Source of the DNA: Ursus arctos | Lineage: Eukaryota; Chordata; Mammalia; Carnivora; Ursidae | Reading direction: 5' to 3' | NCBI RefSeq assembly: GCF_023065955.2 | Contig: NW_026622874.1 | Location: 7,422,001-7,486,000, forward strand | DNA length: 64,000 bases | The notes under the pieces: generated by a model | What the model was told of the DNA's origin: nothing | Seen by the model: the letters and a program-made list of their open reading frames with translations, nothing else | The model's database searches: none | Part shown: positions 59,800 through 64,000 of the stretch, piece after piece | How the letters are laid out: each line of letters begins with the position of its first letter | How positions within the stretch are numbered: the stretch's first letter is position 1 | Program-made: the position numbers and the translations under genes

Positions 59800-60320
59800 G
59801 CTAGAAATAAAACAAGGTAAGGACAAACCCACAGAAGAGGAGGAAATGTTTAGTACAGTTTTCTAGAAAATAAAGTATGTGGACCCGCAAAATGATCAGA
59901 AAAATCAAGGGAAGTTCAACATAAGGAACTTTGTTATTCTAATTCATGACAACCACAAATTAAAGGCAAAAGAGTATTTGGGTTTCTTGACAGATTCATT
60001 AAAAAAAAACAACTCTGAACTATTTATACATCCTTTAATTATTAAAAACTTTGCAAACGAGTAGAATAAAACTCTTTACTTTGATGAGGGGCATATCCCA
60101 GAAACCCAAGCATCATAAACAAACGGTGAGTTGTTGGAAACGTTCCCCGTAAAATTAGGAACAAAAGAAGGATGCTGTCATCTGTGCTTTTCAATACTGC
60201 ACAAAATTTGTCATCCTAAACATGAAAACGAAGAGACTTTTTTAAAAGAACTGTGAAGAAAGAGAAAGAACTATCATTAATAGCAAATAAGATTATCTGA
60301 CAAAAGTCCCAGAGCAGTAA
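59800..60320 (+). repeat. Old L1 ORF2 remnant
   Basis: Plus-strand ORF2: 'gttattctaattcatgacaacc' and, at 60125-60200, phrasing of the RT region (ttggaaacgttccccgtaaa, 'ggaacaaaagaaggatgctg'). Confidence 0.75.
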
Positions 60321-60329
60321 GTGAAAATC

Positions 60330-61029
60330 GGTTTGTCTTTCAAGTGCCCAGATGCATTTTTCAGGGTTCCTTGTCCTCACACGAAAGACAGCTGGCTCTC
60401 ATCACATCACCCCAGCGAAGAACTGGAGCCAAGGAAAGCCACTGTGGTTATCTATGTAAGTAAGTAATAATCTGCTCTGCTCTGGAAGCTTTGTGTTGGC
60501 TTCAGGATCATATTCATAAATATAGATATTAAAACCTCAAGACCAATAAAAAGCCTTTCTATAACCAACAACAAATAATTAGAATTGTACAAGACGGCTC
60601 TAGCCAAATTTTCTGAAAAGTTCACACTCTGAGGCTCTTTCTTCACTCTAAACAGACTGGAAGGTAAAAAACAGACTGGAAGGTATAAAGCCTGAACCAA
60701 GCAAGCAATGCGAGGAAGCAGAAGTGGGAGGGACTACTGCCCTAGCCTGCTGGGCACTGGGTCCTTAGAAAGCAGGCAGCAACGTCCTGCCGTGAGTTCA
60801 GCTCCTGGCCAGTTTGCAGATACGAATGAGCCCTAAGCACACAAATCTCGCCCGAATGTGGTCCCTGATCATGCTCTCCAACTGACATTCACACTGTAAA
60901 AATGCTTATTTTCCATTCAGCCATGTGGTGTCATATTCTATCAAAGCCCATTTCATAAAAGACTTTATTTCATGCATTTCTGCAGATACTTCCCACTTGG
61001 ATTAGTAGAGAATTAACCAAGTTTAAATA

Positions 61030-61082
<53 letters not shown>

Positions 61083-61110
61083 CAATCTTAGGATTAAAAA
61101 CTGTACTCAC
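60330..61110. other. Intron with (TA)n microsatellite at 61027-61077
   Basis: A (TA)n run of about 50 bp with one CA interruption lies 34 bp beyond the donor of the 61.1-kb exon. An imperfect direct repeat acagactggaaggta occurs twice near 60652 and 60671. Nothing else recognised. Confidence 0.85.
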
Positions 61111-61185
61111 TTTTTCAGCACATCAAACATGCTTTTCTCTACATTCACCAGCCACTGTTCCACAGCACTTCTTACACGAATTTTC
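61111..61185 (-). CDS. DNAH14: DNAH14 exon: linker, VEQWLVNVEKSMF segment
   Basis: 75 nt, phase 2 in and 2 out. It encodes RSAVEQWLVNVEKSMFDVLK, matching the 'VE.WL..VE..M' helix of the dynein linker. Acceptor attatag, donor gtgagt. A (TA)n tract begins about 34 bp past the donor in the transcribed direction. Confidence 0.9.
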
Positions 61186-61958
61186 CTATAATTTTTTCAA
61201 AAATAATTTGCAAACAATTTTTATCCATGTTTCACTCCTTTGATAAGGCTGTAGACTAACTTTTCTACACTTACAACATTCACAGGCCAAAGGACCACAA
61301 TTCTCTAATTTTTATTTTTTTCTAGATCTCAATTTGGAAAGCTACGCAGACAATATATCACCTAACTTTAGGGAATTCTGACATCAATCAAAACCATGGA
61401 TTTACAAAATTAAGAGGTTCCAGTAAAACATGAACTGACAAACTAGATAAATTATATTACAAAGCATTTTTGTATTCCTCACTGGCTCTTTTAAACAGCC
61501 AGCCTAGGTCAGGGTTGGGTTAAGGACTCTGGTGGATGGGGACACTTGGGTGCAGCATTTTTTAATCAACTCCCATAAGGAGCCACATGCCAAAGGCTGG
61601 CTGGCAAACTGGACCAGTGTGGTGGCAGGACCCAGCTGATGAGCCCGGCCTGCAGCCGTTCACAGCCAGCCGGGCTGGGGGCGGGGGGCGGGGAGGCAGC
61701 AGGGGGAGCAGCATTAACAACGCCAAGCAAATAGTAAATTGCCTTCTGAAGTTCCTATAATAAAACCCCGTGTTGGCACTCAGGATAATACCAATAAATA
61801 TAGACACGGAAAAGTAAAATTCTGCATAGGTACGTTATCTTTGAAGAAACAGTTTGCTTAGCAAACTTCTATGAGATACCAGAAATTTCCAAAGAGAGGT
61901 GTTAAATAGGGAAGTTTTACAGAGTCTGAATGCTTGATTTGTAACACGAATGTCTTAC
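61186..61958. other. Intron, nothing specific recognised
   Basis: Contains a C/G-rich stretch (61670-61700) and short open frames only. No repeat family that I can name. Confidence 0.5.
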
Positions 61959-62077
61959 TTGGGCAACAGAAGAGTTTCGCCTTCAGCAGATATGAGCATT
62001 ATCACAGCAGGAGGCCCGATTTCTTGTTTCCATATCAGTAATTGTTTTATATTTTCAAAACACTTCACAAGATGAGG
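61959..62077 (-). CDS. DNAH14: DNAH14 exon: linker, CFENIKQLL segment
   Basis: 119 nt, phase 0 in and phase 2 out. It encodes PHLVKCFENIKQLLIW and then a stretch ending SAEGETLLLP, the family-typical 'SAEGE' loop of the linker. The split lysine codon (AA|G) is completed by the next exon. Acceptor ccacag, donor gtaaga. Only 87 bp of intron separate it from the previous exon. Confidence 0.9.
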
Positions 62078-62164
62078 CTGTGGACCAGAAACAAAAATCA
62101 GTAACACTATAAAATTCTGACCTGGTTGGGAAATAGTATCACTGACAGAGAATAATAATATTAC

Positions 62165-62269
62165 CTGTACCGACTCAGGATTTCTGCTATCAGCTAGAAT
62201 ATCAAGGAGTTCAGCGTTGCTAAGAAAGTAAAATCTTGGGAAAATCATTCTTTTAATTTCAAGGTAGTC
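62165..62269 (-). CDS. DNAH14: DNAH14 exon: linker, FPRFYFLSN segment
   Basis: 105 nt, 35 codons, phase 0 at both ends. It encodes DYLEIKRMIFPRFYFLSN followed by ELLDILADSRNPESVQ, the strongly conserved linker stretch that in other dyneins reads FPRFYFLSNDELLEIL...RNP..VQ. The acceptor is ggacag and the donor gtaata. This is the most 5' exon of the gene visible here; the preceding exon must lie beyond the right edge of the window, because no further linker-like sequence was found up to 64,000. Confidence 0.9.
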
Positions 62270-63250
62270 CTGTCCAGAACCAAAAGAAATTGCCATTCAT
62301 AATGTATGTTTAATCATGATAGGATCACAGCTCATTTGGGCCTACATTTGCACACAAAAAGCATGATATTCAAATTGCAGTATACAGAGTAGAATTAGTA
62401 AAAATAAGAGCCCATGCCTAATTTATTCTTAAACTGCTAAAATAATTTTTAATAAAGCAAAACTCAAACAAATGAAAATAAAAACCAAGAAACCCCACCC
62501 GTGAAGGCACACGCACAGATGCCCAGCTGTCCGTTGGAGCACCAGCACTGCCTGCCCGCCCCCACCTTTCTGCTCCTCTCCTGTCCTCAGGGTCCTCAGG
62601 GAGTAAGTCGTCACCTCATGTCCTGCTGCATGCACGGCCCCTCCAGCCCCAGCCCTCCCCGAGGCTTAGCTGCACTCACACCTGTCTTCAGTCCCCCTCC
62701 TCCAGAGGAGGAGACGCCTGTTTTGGCCACCGGGTAAGCCATCCTGTTGTCACTGACACTCTCCTGCACTTGCAAGCTCTCCTTTGCAACAGGCTCCCCT
62801 TTTACCTCTCATTAAAACTATACGTAAGCAGCCCCCTCTCGCAGTTTGTTTTCCTCTAGCTACTGCCTACTTGCCCGCCTCCCCTCCACGGTTACAGTGC
62901 TTGAAAAGTTCGTCTAGAAACTCGTCTCTCAGCCACCCCAGCACCCTGCCGTGTAGCCCCTCTGCTAATGGATGGACAGACCGGAGCTGCTCAGTATTCA
63001 TGTCGCATGACGTCTGCGTCGCATGTGACTGTTGGCTCTGTCCCTCATTCTGCCTGGGATGTCACTCTCCTACTTCTTACCATTTGCTTTCAGGATCCCT
63101 TGAGGTCCCCACACTTAAACGCTGATTGGCGCTTGCCCCATCTCTCCTCCGCCTGTCCCACTCTTCCTGGGCTGCTGGCTCTGTGGCTCCTGTCACTTCC
63201 CGCTGCCCCAGATCTATATACCCAACTGCTGATTGAAGATGTTCATTTGG
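62270..63250. other. Intron, nothing specific recognised
   Basis: Pyrimidine-rich sequence from 62.48 to 63.25 kb with plus-strand open frames up to 113 codons and no motif. No upstream linker exon was found. Confidence 0.5.
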
Positions 63251-63259
63251 CTGTCCCCT

Positions 63260-64000
63260 AAGTGTTAGATTTTCAACATGTACAAAACTTACTTGTTTCT
63301 ACACAAGCCTCTCCCTCCTACCTCCTCTCTCTGCAGTGTGATCCCCTTCCACTTGGGTGGCCAAGCCAGAAATCTCAGACAAGCCTGGACCTCTTTCCTT
63401 TCTCCTCCACACGCCCATCGGAAGCTCCTGGCTCCACGTTCTTCCATCCTCACCACCGTCTTACCTTAGTCCTCCAGGATTTCGAGTCTCATAACTGGTT
63501 TATTTTTCTCTATTCTCACTGCCCCCCATCTACACATAACTCTATGCTCCCTTGTAGGGAGACATTTCTAAGTCAAATTATTTCACTCTCTTGCTCAAAA
63601 TCCTTCATTGTGATATTCAAGGCCCTTTATCACCTGGCCCTACCTCCTGGGGAATCTTACCTTTCCCCACTTTCCCATTTGCAAAACAGGTTCCACTGGT
63701 ACCATCTTGTTTCGGCTCTAGAACATGCCACACTTGCTCATGGGTCCAGATCTATACTTCCCCTTTGCCTAGGATACTCTTCCCACCCAGCCACCCACAC
63801 ACCCTGACCCTTTTACCTGCCCAACTCACACATTTTTCCAAAACCCAGCTAAATGATCACTTCTCCCAGGCTAGGTTAATCTCTCTTCTTTCATGTGACC
63901 ATACCACCCAAACTATCACAGCATACATTCAGGCTAGTATCTTTCTACTTTGGTTCCTGTAAGAGATCTTGAGTTCTGCAATAGTAGGGAATTATCTCAG
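63260..64000 (+). repeat. LINE-2 remnant, extends past the window
   Basis: Plus-oriented L2 3' part: 'ttgctcaaaatccttcattg', 'ccctttatcacctggcccta', 'actcttcccacccagcc', 'cccagctaaatgatcacttc' and, at the very end, the analogue of 'gagggcagggactgtgtctt'. The 181-codon open frame at 63262-63807 lies inside this repeat and is not a gene. Confidence 0.7.

Larger units (their letters stand above)
8275..62269 (-). other. DNAH14: Dynein heavy chain gene, 18 internal exons (linker to AAA2/AAA3 connection)
   Basis: The gene encodes the motor subunit of an axonemal dynein, which uses ATP hydrolysis in its AAA ring to drive sliding between microtubule doublets in cilia and flagella. What is seen: eighteen minus-strand exons with AG acceptors and GT donors, matching phases at all 17 junctions, and one open frame of 2,575 nt. 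The order of motifs is that of a dynein motor: linker (FPRFYFLSN, HPGQVVL, YGYEYLG), AAA1 P-loop (GPAGTGKT), AAA1 Walker B (DEFNRID), MNPG sensor, AAA2 P-loop (GPTCGGKT), AAA2 Walker B (ILDGPVDT) and ASPATVSRC. DNAH14 is preferred over other axonemal chains because of the combination TLCLANSERI, CAMVYMDPVDLGWEPY and [11 protein letters not shown]; this is from memory of the family, not a database search. The 5' and 3' ends of the gene, including promoter and stop, are outside the window. No sign of pseudogenisation. Confidence 0.85.

Noticed and set aside
60063..60205. Exon-like open stretch on the minus strand with AG and GT-like borders
   Set aside because: The exons at 61111-61185 and 56539-56626 already join in frame and read as continuous linker sequence. 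The stretch is the reverse complement of an old L1 ORF2 reverse-transcriptase segment.
63262..63807. 181-codon plus-strand open frame
   Set aside because: Lies within a LINE-2 remnant recognised by its characteristic 3' phrases.
1..64000. CRISPR arrays, operons, phage or plasmid features
   Set aside because: The window is a mammalian intron-exon landscape; direct repeats found are SINEs, L1 copies and microsatellites.

Overview
The window is vertebrate nuclear DNA from an arctoid carnivoran, most likely a bear and less likely a pinniped or another arctoid. This rests on many tRNA-derived Can-SINE (SINEC) copies. Their body (a 'gacagagatagagacagccagcgag'-type core, the 'gcgcctgggtgg' head and an A-rich tail with AAATAAATAAATAAAATC) is the bear/panda type, not the dog or cat type. 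Several copies are young and keep clear target-site duplications. I see no prokaryotic genes, CRISPR array, rRNA or genuine tRNA gene.

The only protein-coding gene I can support is on the minus strand and fills nearly the whole window. It is a dynein heavy chain, which I assign to axonemal DNAH14 from the wording of its motor motifs. Eighteen consecutive internal exons lie between about 62.27 kb (5' side) and 8.28 kb (3' side). Together they give 2,575 coding nt (about 858 residues) with no stop or frameshift. All exons have AG acceptors and GT donors, and all 17 internal junctions agree in phase. In transcript order they encode the end of the tail/linker (62.3-53.4 kb), AAA1 with its P-loop, Walker B and sensor I (48.7-43.1 kb), the AAA1 C-terminal part and the AAA1-AAA2 connection (42.3-37.2 kb), AAA2 with its P-loop, a family-unusual acidic insert and Walker B (25.8-9.5 kb), and the start of the AAA2-AAA3 connection (8.5-8.3 kb). 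Exons before and after these lie outside the window.

The rest is intron, largely built of mobile elements: about 20 SINEs, many L1 fragments in both orientations, an ORF1-only (HAL1-like) L1 at 29.3-31.7 kb, a degraded endogenous retrovirus with a recognisable integrase core at 21-24.7 kb, MaLR/MLT LTRs, MER5-like DNA transposons, MIR and L2. The intron between the exons at 37.2 and 25.8 kb (11.3 kb) is almost all L1, LTR and SINE.

The most useful points for follow-up are: (1) a charged insert in AAA2 encoded mainly by one small exon; (2) a duplicated composite L1 block flanking the AAA2 exon at 15.8-16.0 kb; (3) tandem splice donors on one exon, where use of the upstream site would create an immediate stop; (4) the ORF1-only L1; (5) an orphan 25-bp SINE head inside an L1. 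I found no evidence of a wholly new biological system here. Repeat family names come from memory of consensus sequences and should be treated as class-level calls.
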